Shown piece after piece: positions 54,120 through 64,000 of a DNA stretch of 64,000 nt. The stretch is from NCBI GenBank assembly GCA_937934275.1, contig CALHAM010000012.1, positions 62,001 to 126,000 on the forward strand, given 5' to 3'. The notes below the pieces were generated by a model that was given only the letters and a program-made list of their open reading frames with translations, was not told where the DNA came from and made no database searches. Position 1 is the stretch's first letter. Each line of letters starts with the position of its first letter. Both the position numbers and the translations under genes were made by a program. Origin of the DNA: an uncultured Saprospiraceae bacterium (GTDB lineage: Bacteria; Bacteroidota; Bacteroidia; Chitinophagales; Saprospiraceae).

Positions 54120-54311
54120 CTCAAGTGCAAAAGTGCTTACGATGCCTCGAAGGTCACCCTTGTGAATGTACTAGCAGCCGCTAAATATCGCCGTACGAAG
54201 CCCTGTACTCTACAATCTCCTTTTGGGCCGAACCAGCGCCCTGTTTTGCTGTTACAATGCCCGTGCACGCAAGCACCGAGCTGCTCACCCTTTGCCAAAC
54301 ATTTTCTCGCT

Positions 54312-55739
54312 ATGAAGCGCCGCGCTATCGTCTGGTTCCGACAAGATTTACGCTTACACGACAACGAAGCCATCACTACCGCCCTGCGCATGGCCGATGA
54401 GGTCATTCCCGTATACGTCTTTGACGAGCGCGTGTTTATGGGCAAAACGCGCTTTGGTTTTCCGAAAACGGGCAAGTTCAGAGCCAAATTCATTTTGGAA
54501 AGCGTGGCTGACCTTCGGCAGAACCTCCGACGTATGGGTTCCGACTTGTTGGTGCGCGTGGGCAAACCCGAATACATCGTCTCCGAACTGGCCCAACAGC
54601 TTAAAGTTTCGTGGGTGTTGTGCAATCGCGAGCGTACGCACGAGGAAGAGCTGGTGCAAGACGCCCTGGAGCGCAAGCTGTGGTCATTTGGCGTAGAGCT
54701 CCTCTACACCCGCGGCAAAATGCTCTACCATACGCAGGATTTGCCTGTGCCGGTGCACCACACGCCCGATATCTTCACTCAGTTTCGAAAGGAAAACGAA
54801 CACATTACACCCATTCGCGCGCCGTTTCCAACGCCCACGGCGCTTCCTCCCTTGCCGGCAGGGTTGGAAACAGGAGCCTTGCCCACCCTGACGGATTTTG
54901 GCCACGAGCCTTTTGAGCCAGACCCGCGCGCCGTCCTGCCCTTCAAAGGCGGAGAGACGGAAGGATTGGCCCGCCTGCGTCACTATTTATGGGAAACTGA
55001 TGCTGTGGCCCGCTACAAAGAAACGCGCAATGGGCTTATTGGTCCCAACTACTCCTCTAAGTTCTCCCCCTGGCTGGCTGCAGGGTGTTTATCGCCCAAG
55101 TTTATCTACCACGAACTAAAACGGTACGAACACGAGCGCGTGAGCAATGAGAGCACTTACTGGCTGTTCTTCGAATTGCTGTGGCGCGACTTTTTCCGCC
55201 TAATGGGCAAAAAGTATCGCAACCGCATCTTCCTCAAAGGCGGTCCGCAAAACAAGCCCATGCCACACTTGAAAAACGACTGGGAAAAATTCCAACTTTG
55301 GGCTGAAGGCCGCACGGGCGTGCCGTTCATTGATGCCAATATGCGCGAACTAAATGCCACCGGCTGGATGAGCAATCGCGGGCGTCAAAACGTTGCCTCC
55401 TTCTTAGTGCGCGACCTAAAAGTCAACTGGCAGATGGGTGCCGAGTACTTCGAATCTTTGCTGCTCGACTATGACCCCTGCTCCAATTGGGGCAACTGGA
55501 ACTACGTGGCCGGCGTGGGCAGTGACCCGCGCGAAGACCGCTATTTCAACATCCTCACCCAAGCGCGCCACTACGATCCTGATGGCGACTATGTTCGCTT
55601 GTGGTGTCCTGAGCTGCGCCAAGTGCCTCGCGAAAAAGTGCACCGCCCCGACTTGCTCAACGCCAGCGAACGCCTGCAATTAGGCGTCAATGGCTACCCC
55701 AAAGCGGTGGTGCGCATCGAAAAATGGGCGCGCTCCTGA
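54312..55739 (+). CDS. Cryptochrome/photolyase, DASH type
   Basis: 475 residues from the ATG at 54312. The frame continues 50 residues upstream, but only this start puts RRAIVWFRQDLRLHDNEA at the N-terminus. The N-terminal alpha/beta domain binds the antenna pigment, and the C-terminal helical domain binds FAD. Cry-DASH features: YSSKFSPWLAAGCLSP, STYWLFFELLWRDFFR, TGVPFIDANMREL, GWMSNRGRQNVASFLV, DYDPCSNWGNWNYVAGVG and HYDPDGDYVRLWCPEL. DASH proteins repair dimers in single-stranded DNA and may sense light. Divergent from the DUF5916 gene. Confidence 0.92.
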   Translation: MKRRAIVWFRQDLRLHDNEAITTALRMADEVIPVYVFDERVFMGKTRFGFPKTGKFRAKFILESVADLRQNLRRMGSDLLVRVGKPEYIVSELAQQLKVSWVLCNRERTHEEELVQDALERKLWSFGVELLYTRGKMLYHTQDLPVPVHHTPDIFTQFRKENEHITPIRAPFPTPTALPPLPAGLETGALPTLTDFGHEPFEPDPRAVLPFKGGETEGLARLRHYLWETDAVARYKETRNGLIGPNYSSKFSPWLAAGCLSPKFIYHELKRYEHERVSNESTYWLFFELLWRDFFRLMGKKYRNRIFLKGGPQNKPMPHLKNDWEKFQLWAEGRTGVPFIDANMRELNATGWMSNRGRQNVASFLVRDLKVNWQMGAEYFESLLLDYDPCSNWGNWNYVAGVGSDPREDRYFNILTQARHYDPDGDYVRLWCPELRQVPREKVHRPDLLNASERLQLGVNGYPKAVVRIEKWARS

Positions 55740-55768
55740 AGCAAAAGGCTAAACCCGCTCAAGTGCGA

Positions 55769-55776
55769 TATCTTTG
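55769..55776 (+). promoter_or_regulatory. Candidate -7 element of the downstream lipoprotein gene
   Basis: TATCTTTG fits TAnnTTTG and lies 40 bases before the ATG at 55816. There is no TTG at the usual -33 distance. Confidence 0.4.
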
Positions 55777-55815
55777 CCGCTAACCGATGCGCCACAGCAT
55801 CGAAGCGCAACCACC

Positions 55816-56688
55816 ATGCAGATACGATATTTGTTAGGGGGAGCTTTGCTTTTCGTCTTTGCTGCCTGCTCCGATGAACGCGAGCCTACACCTGCCTACT
55901 TGCGCGTAGAACCTTTCGCTGTAGAAGCCTTGGGCGGTGCCGAATGGCAAAACATCACCGAAGCCTGGGTGTACGTTAACAACGTATTTTTGGGTGGCTA
56001 TCCCCTTCCAGCCTTGGTACCAGTACTGGCTGAAGACACTTGTCAGGTGCTGGTCTTTCCCGGAGTGAAAGAAAACGGTCAGCGGCTCACGCCTTCTGTG
56101 TATCCTATGATGCAGCGCCACGAAGGCAAAATCGTGCTGACCGCTGCGCAAACGACCTCCCTAAAACCCACGACGCGCTACCTGAGCGAACTGCGATTCC
56201 CGTGGTCTATCGAGCGAGGCACTTTCGACGCTGGCGTTATCGTGCTTCAAGATCGCGACGACAACCCGAACACAGGCTTCGAACTCGTTACAGAGGACGC
56301 CTTTGCTGGGCGCTCCGTGCGCATGCGCGCAGACACTGCCAACCGGCTCAACGACGTAGCCACCGAACCCGTAGAGGGACTGCCCACCACTAGCGCCCGC
56401 CAGACCTGGCTCGAACTCCACCGCAAAAACGACGTGCCCTTTGAGCTGTGGCTGTTGGCCGACGACGGCCCCGGCACTACAGAATACAGCACCTCTGTCT
56501 TTTTATTTAATCCTACCGACACCTGGCGAAAAATTTATCTCAACCTGACCGAACCGCTCACTCGCTTGGGCGAGCGCAAACGACATCGCTTATTTTTTCG
56601 CCTTGCCCACAGGCCCAATAACACCGGACAATTTGAAAAAGCCGTTGGCACTGTGCTGTTCGACAACCTCCGACTGATGCACTTCTGA
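55816..56688 (+). CDS. Hypothetical lipoprotein
   Basis: 290 residues from the ATG at 55816, which gives a lipoprotein signal (MQIRYLLGGALLFVFAAC, Cys18). The mature part starts with a strand-rich segment (EALGGAEWQNITEAWVYVNN, VFLGGYPLPALVPVL) and then KENGQRLTPSVYPMMQRHEGKI, a pattern like the beta-sandwich repeats in surface lipoproteins. Later strands are IERGTFDAGVIVLQD, VTEDAFAGRSVRM and NDVPFELWLLADDGPGTTEY. I do not recognise a named family. The same-strand gene 137 bases later is a sugar transferase. Confidence 0.7.
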   Translation: MQIRYLLGGALLFVFAACSDEREPTPAYLRVEPFAVEALGGAEWQNITEAWVYVNNVFLGGYPLPALVPVLAEDTCQVLVFPGVKENGQRLTPSVYPMMQRHEGKIVLTAAQTTSLKPTTRYLSELRFPWSIERGTFDAGVIVLQDRDDNPNTGFELVTEDAFAGRSVRMRADTANRLNDVATEPVEGLPTTSARQTWLELHRKNDVPFELWLLADDGPGTTEYSTSVFLFNPTDTWRKIYLNLTEPLTRLGERKRHRLFFRLAHRPNNTGQFEKAVGTVLFDNLRLMHF

Positions 56689-56825
56689 GGAAAGGCAAAG
56701 AGTGAAAAAGCACTGACAACCTAACGGCTCTTGCCCCTATCAACTAAAAACCTCGACAATCTAGCTGATCGACTTGTACCGAAAGGTCTGAACCCATTGT
56801 TCACATAAGTAAAACCCTACGCTCC

Positions 56826-58253
56826 TTGTCGCGCCGAATCCGCCAACGCGATACCCGATGGTACGCCGCTGCCGACTTCTTAATGGCCATGCTGGCCTGG
56901 GTGCTGTTTTTCTTTTATCGAAAAAAAAACGAGGGTGTACCCTTAGACGAAGCCGTCCTCCAGGATCCTAACCTCTGGAGGGGTGCCGTCGTCATCCCAG
57001 TCGGCTGGCTACTCTTGTACGCCATCTTCGACCATTACTCGCCCGACATCTATCGCATGTCGCGCACCACCACCCTCGCCCGCACCCTCATTGCCTCCTT
57101 CATCGGCGTGCTGGCACTCTTTTTTACCCTCATCCTCGACGATGTGGTGCGAGACTCGCGCACTTATGCCCAGTCATTCACCGCATTGTTGAGCGGACAT
57201 TTCTTACTGACGGCTACCATGCGCATGGTCTTACTCACCCGCGCGCACCGCCGCATCCAGAGCGGAAAAGTGGCTTTCAATACGCTCCTTGTCGGGGCAA
57301 ACCAAAACGCCGTCGAACTCTACAAAGACATCACAGGGCGCCCAAAAAGCATCGGCTACCGATTTGTCGGCTATGTAGACACTCGAACCAACGGCATCGA
57401 CGCGCCGCTGGCTCAATACCTACCTCAACTCGGAACACTCGACCAACTGGCCGAGGTCATCCGCATCTATGAGGTGGAAGACGTCATTATTGCCATCGAA
57501 ACCAGCGAGCACAATCTGGTGCGCCGCATCCTGGATACTCTCTTCGACTTCAACCGCCGGGTGTTCGTCAAAATCATTCCCGACATGTACGATATCCTGC
57601 TCGGTTCGGTCAAAATGACCCACGTCTATGGCGCAGTGCTCATTGAGATACGCCAGGAGCTCATGCCGCGCTGGCAGCGCATTTTAAAACGGATTATCGA
57701 CGTAGCGGTCAGCCTAGCGATGCTCACGCTATTGTCGCCGCTACTGCTCTACATCGCCTTGCGCGTGCGCCTCTCCTCGCCTGGCCCCATTCTCTTCCGT
57801 CAAGAGCGCATCGGCCTACACGGACGGCCTTTTTTCTTGTACAAGTTCCGCTCGATGTATGTAGATGCCGAAAAAAATGGCCCTCAGCTGTCGCAAGAAA
57901 ACGACCCGCGCTGCACTCCCTGGGGGGCCATCATGCGCAAATGGCGCTTAGACGAATTGCCTAATTTTTGGAATGTCTTGCGCGGAGACATGTCGCTCGT
58001 TGGCCCGCGCCCCGAAAGGCAGCATTTCATCGACCAAATCCTCAAACACAACCCTCACTACCGCCACTTGCTCAAAGTGCGCCCAGGCATCACCTCGTGG
58101 GGGCAGGTCAAATACGGATACGCTTCCTCGGTGGACGAAATGCTCCAACGCCTCAAATTCGACTTGCTGTACATTGAAAACATGTCGCTGGCGCTCGACT
58201 TTAAGATCCTGTTCTACACGGTGCTGGTGCTCTTGCAAGGGCGAGGCAAGTAG
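56826..58253 (+). CDS. Polyprenyl-phosphate sugar transferase (WcaJ/WbaP type)
   Basis: 475 residues. It starts polysaccharide synthesis by moving a sugar phosphate to undecaprenyl phosphate. The frame's longest start is a TTG at 56826; the first in-frame ATG is 19 codons later. The extra residues (RRIRQRDTRWYAAADFL) look like the normal family lead-in to the first membrane helix, so I keep the TTG. Five helices then a nucleotide-binding-like middle follow, then the catalytic tail: PGPILFRQERIGLHGRPFFLYKFRSM, RWRLDELPNFWNVLRGDMSLVGPRP, HYRHLLKVRPGIT. Product is likely an exopolysaccharide or O-antigen repeat unit; no wzx/wzy is in the window. Confidence 0.9.
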   Translation: MSRRIRQRDTRWYAAADFLMAMLAWVLFFFYRKKNEGVPLDEAVLQDPNLWRGAVVIPVGWLLLYAIFDHYSPDIYRMSRTTTLARTLIASFIGVLALFFTLILDDVVRDSRTYAQSFTALLSGHFLLTATMRMVLLTRAHRRIQSGKVAFNTLLVGANQNAVELYKDITGRPKSIGYRFVGYVDTRTNGIDAPLAQYLPQLGTLDQLAEVIRIYEVEDVIIAIETSEHNLVRRILDTLFDFNRRVFVKIIPDMYDILLGSVKMTHVYGAVLIEIRQELMPRWQRILKRIIDVAVSLAMLTLLSPLLLYIALRVRLSSPGPILFRQERIGLHGRPFFLYKFRSMYVDAEKNGPQLSQENDPRCTPWGAIMRKWRLDELPNFWNVLRGDMSLVGPRPERQHFIDQILKHNPHYRHLLKVRPGITSWGQVKYGYASSVDEMLQRLKFDLLYIENMSLALDFKILFYTVLVLLQGRGK

Positions 58254-58366
58254 CGCCTCAGATGATTGGGTTTAAAACCCCGCACCCCAAGGAAACGGAG
58301 GAAACCCTATATTACCATAAAAATGCGTGAATGCCGATTTTTACCTCCTGAAAAACAGCACGAGCG

Positions 58367-58942
58367 ATGGAGCTGACGCTATTCAAGGACATATCGCGCG
58401 CACTAAGCCCGGAGTTGCCCTCCAATTTGGGCACAATGGACCAGCACTTGGACTTCATCCTGCCCAAAGTGATTCCCTTCGGAGAAGACCTGAGCGAGGG
58501 AGGGTTTTGGCTGGGCAAGCGCTGGAAAGAGGTGCGCGACGATGAAGGTTTTCACGAAGCCATCTTACACATATTCAATGCCGGCGGCGAATACCTACTG
58601 TCGTTAGACGGCAACGTGCTGAAAGGGAGCTGGAAACAACTGGGCGCGAGCAACTCGCTCATTTTAGAGCTGGCCGGAAAAAGCGAGCTGTTCGACCTGC
58701 GCTTTTTAAACTCTGATTTTTTGGTGTTGACCAAACACGGCGACCAAGCGCGAAAAGGGCAACGCAAGTACTTCTTCTTAGTGCACGAGCCGGCTACGCG
58801 CGGCCCTCAGGGGGAAATCGACTGGCGCAACCTGATGGAAAAGATGTTTAACATTTGGCGCGAGAACAGCATCGGCCTGGGCAGCTGGGCACTCCTGTTT
58901 ATCTTCATCTTCATCATTTTGTACTTATCTTTTTCAAGATGA
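58367..58942 (+). CDS. Hypothetical protein with C-terminal membrane anchor
   Basis: 191 residues, no signal peptide. A soluble N-terminal part (about 1-165; LFKDISRALSPELPS, GFHEAILHIFNAGGEYLLSLDG, LVLTKHGDQARKGQRKYFFLVHE) ends in a single hydrophobic helix (LGSWALLFIFIFIILYLSF) and a two-residue tail, the layout of a tail-anchored protein. The family is not recognised. Its stop overlaps the start of the symporter gene (ATGA), so both are on one message and probably work near the membrane together. Confidence 0.7.
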   Translation: MELTLFKDISRALSPELPSNLGTMDQHLDFILPKVIPFGEDLSEGGFWLGKRWKEVRDDEGFHEAILHIFNAGGEYLLSLDGNVLKGSWKQLGASNSLILELAGKSELFDLRFLNSDFLVLTKHGDQARKGQRKYFFLVHEPATRGPQGEIDWRNLMEKMFNIWRENSIGLGSWALLFIFIFIILYLSFSR

Positions 58943-60648
58943 CATTAGTAGACTGGGTGGTGCTAGTGCTGGCGCTGGCAGGGGTGGTTGTTTACGGCAT
59001 TTGGAAGAGCCGCCATATTGAGAGTAGCAAGGACTTTTTAGCCGGTAAGCGCGACCTGCCGTGGTGGACGATTGGGCTGAGCATCATGGCTACCCAAGCC
59101 AGCGCCATCACTTTCTTGAGCACTCCCGGCCAAGGTTTTGCCGACGGTATGGAGTTCGCCCAATTCTACTTTGGCATGCCCATCGCCATGCTCATCCTGG
59201 TCACATTTGTGTTGCCGGTCTACTATCGGTTGCGCGTAACAACGGCCTACGAATACTTAGAGCACCGTTTTGATCGGCGCATGCGCACACTGACGGCCCT
59301 GCTGTTTCTCATCCAACGGGGGGTGGCCGCTGCCATCAGCATTTACGCACCGAGCATCATTCTGTGTGCAGTCTTCGGCTGGAATTTGGCCCTGACCAAT
59401 GCGCTCATGGCCCTATTCGTCATCATTTACACCACCTCCGGCGGCAGTGCTGCCGTGAGCCGCACCCAAGAGCTGCAAATGAGCATCATGTTAGGTGGCC
59501 TCATCCTGGCTTTTATCATTGCGCTAAACAGTCTGCCCGAAGGCGTGGGCTTGCGTGAAGCCTGGGCAGTGGCTGGCGCTACGGGTAAGACACAGGTAAT
59601 CGATTGGTCTTTCGATGTGCGCGACCGCTACAACTTGTGGTCGGGGCTGTTGGGTGCCACTTTTCTGTTCCTCTCCTATTTTGGTACAGACCAAAGCCAG
59701 GTGGGTCGCTATTTGTCGGGGAAGTCGCTGCGCGAAAGCCGGGTAGGGCTGCTGTTCAACGGCTTTGTCAAGATACCAATGCAGCTCTTGGTGTTGGGCG
59801 TGGGCGTCATGGTGTACGTATTTTTCCAATTCAACCCCGCACCGCTCTATTTCCACGAGGCCAACCGAGCCGCTGTGCGCACAACGCCCTACGAAGTGGC
59901 CTTCCGAGAGTTGGAAGCCCGCAACGACAGCCTTGCTCGCCTCAAACAAGCAGTACTGGGCAAAGCCGCTGCCGAGCTGAACGATGGCCAGCTGCCTCCT
60001 TTGCTGCGCACCCAATTGCAGCAATGGGATGCTGAGCGAAAAGCACTGCGCCAGCAAGCCGAAGCGCTCGTCAAACAAGCAAGCCCCGGTGCTGATCCTA
60101 AAGATAAGGACTTTGTCTTCATTCATTTCATCCTTCGCTATGTGCCCGTCGGCCTGACAGGCCTTATGCTGGCCATGATCTTTTGTGCTTCGTGGAGCAC
60201 CACTGCTTCCGAATTGAGTGCCCTAACCGCTACTTCGGTATCCGATATCTACCGGCGCTCTATCGTTACGGACCGCGACGACACCCACTACTTCCGCGTT
60301 TCGCGCTGGTTCACCGTGGGCTGGGGCGTCTTCATTGTCCTCTTCGCCAGCTATGCCGACCTGTTTGAAAACCTCATCCAGGCGGTCAACATGATCGGCT
60401 CGGTCTTTTACGGAACTATTTTAGGCATTTTTTTCACGGCGTTCTTCGTCCCAACGGTCAGAGGAACGGCTGTTTTTTGGGCTGCTGTCGTCAGTCAGTG
60501 TGTCATCTTGACGCTTTTCCTTGCGGTAGACCGCGATGCGTATCTGTGGTATAACCCCCTGGGCTGCGGCTTGGTCATGGGCATCAGCTGGTTGTGGCAA
60601 ATGATCCTGAACCGCGGCAGTGTTCGACAAGGACGTGCGGAGAAATAG
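58939..60648 (+). CDS. Sodium:solute symporter (SSS family)
   Basis: 569 residues from the ATG at 58939, which overlaps the previous stop (ATGA). About 13 hydrophobic helices with the SSS pattern: ESSKDFLAGKRDLPWWTIGLSIMATQASAITFLSTPGQGF (split by natural gaps), the first-helix region, FGMPIAMLILV, YEYLEHRFDRR, TSGGSAAVSRTQELQM, and the sodium-site segment in SYFGTDQSQVGRYLSGKS. Between helices 8 and 9 lies a charged, soluble insert of about 90 residues (EANRAAVRTTPYEVAF, LARLKQAVLGKAAAEL, RKALRQQAEALVKQA). The substrate is unknown. A terminator on the other strand follows. Confidence 0.9.
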   Translation: MTLVDWVVLVLALAGVVVYGIWKSRHIESSKDFLAGKRDLPWWTIGLSIMATQASAITFLSTPGQGFADGMEFAQFYFGMPIAMLILVTFVLPVYYRLRVTTAYEYLEHRFDRRMRTLTALLFLIQRGVAAAISIYAPSIILCAVFGWNLALTNALMALFVIIYTTSGGSAAVSRTQELQMSIMLGGLILAFIIALNSLPEGVGLREAWAVAGATGKTQVIDWSFDVRDRYNLWSGLLGATFLFLSYFGTDQSQVGRYLSGKSLRESRVGLLFNGFVKIPMQLLVLGVGVMVYVFFQFNPAPLYFHEANRAAVRTTPYEVAFRELEARNDSLARLKQAVLGKAAAELNDGQLPPLLRTQLQQWDAERKALRQQAEALVKQASPGADPKDKDFVFIHFILRYVPVGLTGLMLAMIFCASWSTTASELSALTATSVSDIYRRSIVTDRDDTHYFRVSRWFTVGWGVFIVLFASYADLFENLIQAVNMIGSVFYGTILGIFFTAFFVPTVRGTAVFWAAVVSQCVILTLFLAVDRDAYLWYNPLGCGLVMGISWLWQMILNRGSVRQGRAEK

Positions 60649-60710
60649 GTGCCCCAAGCCAGCCGACTTGCCGCACTTCGCTGAGGGCATGCAGGGCGTT
60701 GGAGCATTCG

Positions 60711-60746
60711 AAAAAACGAAGGCCCGCCTTCTATTAGGCAGGCCTG
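60711..60746 (-). terminator. Terminator of katG
   Basis: On the minus strand AGGCCTGCC pairs with GGCGGGCCT around a short A/T loop (60719-60744; one G-T pair), then CGTTTTTTCG (60707-60717). Confidence 0.75.
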
Positions 60747-60829
60747 GTTTGAAAAATTCCCGTATGTCGTCGAGAACGTCTTACGTCTCAAGTGGTTATC
60801 CACAGCGGCTAAGAGCCGCGTGGGAGTGT

Positions 60830-63061
<2,232 letters not shown>

Positions 63062-63098
63062 TCAACGTTTTCGAGGCGCGATTTTTTTAAGACAAGGG

Positions 63099-63106
63099 CA
63101 AAGCTA
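63099..63106 (-). promoter_or_regulatory. Candidate -7 element of katG
   Basis: TAGCTTTG on the minus strand fits TAnnTTTG and lies 74 bases before the katG start. A second one, TAGGTTTG, is at 63114-63121. The right one cannot be chosen by eye. No perfect OxyR-type ATAG-N7-CTAT pair was seen between. Confidence 0.4.
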
Positions 63107-63143
63107 AAGCCGACAAACCTATAAATAAAAGCGATATTTTTTA

Positions 63144-63172
63144 TTGGGCAATAGAGACCATCAATATCTTTG
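63144..63172 (+). promoter_or_regulatory. Candidate promoter of the oxyR-like gene
   Basis: TTG (63144-63146), 18 bases, TATCTTTG (63165-63172), which matches TAnnTTTG. It lies 89 bases before the ATG of the regulator. Confidence 0.5.
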
Positions 63173-63261
63173 CTAAACAATTGCTCTACCCATCTGGGCC
63201 GGCTTCCTTCGGAGGCTTTGAGGGTGTACTTGATATTGATTGTGTTTGGCTCTTCGGACGG

Positions 63262-64000
63262 ATGAATCTGCAACAATTAGAATATTTGGCCGCTTTGGAC
63301 CTGCACCGGCATTTTGGCAAGGCTGCGGCGGAGTGTTTCGTCACCCAGCCAACGCTGAGTGCTATGGTGCAAAAGATTGAAGACGAGCTAGGGGTCAAGT
63401 TTTTTGACCGCAGTCGGCAGCCCATCGTACCCACAGAGGCTGGAGAGCGTTTGCTGCCTCAGGTGCGCGCAATTTTGCGGGAAGTTGAGCGCCTGCGCGA
63501 AATGGCGCGCGAGGAAGAGCACAGCCTCACCGGCGAGCTGCGCATAGGCATCATCCCTACCCTTTCGCCTTACTTGTTGCCGCTTTTTCTGCCGGATTTC
63601 ATCCAGAAGTACCCGACGATTCACCTAAAAATTTCGGAGCGCTTGACCGACACGTTGATAGACAGCTTGCACAAAGGTCTTCTGGACGCAGCCATTTTGG
63701 CTACTCCGCTTAACGACGCGATGTTGCAGGAGAGCGTTCTTTTCTATGAGGCTTTTGTGGTCTATTCCAGCCACGATTATCCAAAAGAATATCTGCTTAC
63801 GGAGGACATAGAGGCCGGCGAGTTGTGGTTGCTCGAAGAGGGCCACTGTTTTCGCTCGCAAATTTTGCGATTGTGCGAGCTGCGCGAGAGACAGCATCTG
63901 TCGGTGGAATATCAGGCGGGTAGTTTAGAGACGCTCAAGTACCTGGTAGACGCTCAACACGGCATCACGATTCTGCCTGAGCTGGCTTTGAGCACACTGA
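63262..64000 (+). CDS. oxyR: OxyR-like LysR-family regulator, 5' part
   Basis: The gene runs off the right edge after 246 codons. The N-terminal winged helix-turn-helix (MNLQQLEYLAAL, FGKAAAECFVTQPTLSAMVQKIEDELG, FFDRSRQ) is typical LysR. The effector domain follows (GELRIGIIPTLSPYLLP, LLDAAILATP). Cys196 and Cys205 in EEGHCFRSQILRLCEL keep the redox pair of E. coli OxyR (Cys199 and Cys208, same 9-residue spacing), which form a disulfide with hydrogen peroxide. Divergent from katG, the classic OxyR target, so it likely controls katG and itself. No stop codon is reached. Confidence 0.9.
   Translation, partial: MNLQQLEYLAALDLHRHFGKAAAECFVTQPTLSAMVQKIEDELGVKFFDRSRQPIVPTEAGERLLPQVRAILREVERLREMAREEEHSLTGELRIGIIPTLSPYLLPLFLPDFIQKYPTIHLKISERLTDTLIDSLHKGLLDAAILATPLNDAMLQESVLFYEAFVVYSSHDYPKEYLLTEDIEAGELWLLEEGHCFRSQILRLCELRERQHLSVEYQAGSLETLKYLVDAQHGITILPELALSTL

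Overview
The window is a 64 kb piece of a bacterial chromosome from the phylum Bacteroidota. Five things point there: proteins of the type IX secretion system (T9SS) with type A and type B (CHU_C-like) C-terminal sorting domains; a GldB-like gliding lipoprotein and a PorT-like outer-membrane barrel; families found mainly in this phylum (DUF6913, DUF5916, DUF4105, BatD); many promoters with the Bacteroidota TAnnTTTG -7 element; and almost no Shine-Dalgarno sites. Estimated by eye, G+C is in the mid-fifties percent, high for the phylum, which fits a Saprospiria, Chitinophagia or Cytophagia relative better than a typical flavobacterium. The genus cannot be named from the sequence alone.

Layout. 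0-12.4 kb is housekeeping: the 3' end of an HtrA/DegQ protease, asparagine synthetase, heptose epimerase, ClpB, RsmE, PanD, TsaD, an EVE-domain protein, two small exported proteins and a polytopic membrane protein. A two-gene tRNA-Ser operon follows (12.56-12.75 kb). Next come a diacylglycerol/undecaprenol kinase, a DUF2279 protein and a 1,106-residue exported protein made of ten cysteine-patterned repeats plus a T9SS tail (14.5-17.8 kb). 17.9-34.1 kb returns to core functions: RNase R, DapB-acetyltransferase-nucleoside kinase-endonuclease III, GldB-BatD, a PorT-like barrel, a DEAD-box helicase, tRNA-Asp, AccA, DUF6913-DapA and a large PIG-L deacetylase.

36-42 kb is a cell-surface block on the + strand: a small T9SS protein, a 1,353-residue tail-fibre-like protein with a self-cleaving S74 chaperone domain, and a T9SS type B protein with four repeats. 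Then come an MFS transporter, the RNase P RNA gene, a 1,255-residue sensor histidine kinase, a DUF4105 protein, two tandem glucosaminidase-LysM proteins, a DUF5916 barrel protein, a DASH-type cryptochrome/photolyase, a lipoprotein, a WcaJ-type sugar transferase, a sodium:solute symporter, and a divergent katG/oxyR pair at the right edge.

How it fits together. Several genes serve the envelope and surface: HldD, the sugar transferase, the glucosaminidases, BatD, GldB, the PorT-like protein and the T9SS cargo. DapA and DapB are two steps of lysine/diaminopimelate synthesis in separate transcription units. KatG, OxyR and the cryptochrome point to peroxide and light stress. I found no CRISPR array, transposase, integrase or prophage. 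The least explained features are the ten-repeat cysteine protein, the surface-protein block and the very large sensor kinase with no response regulator nearby.
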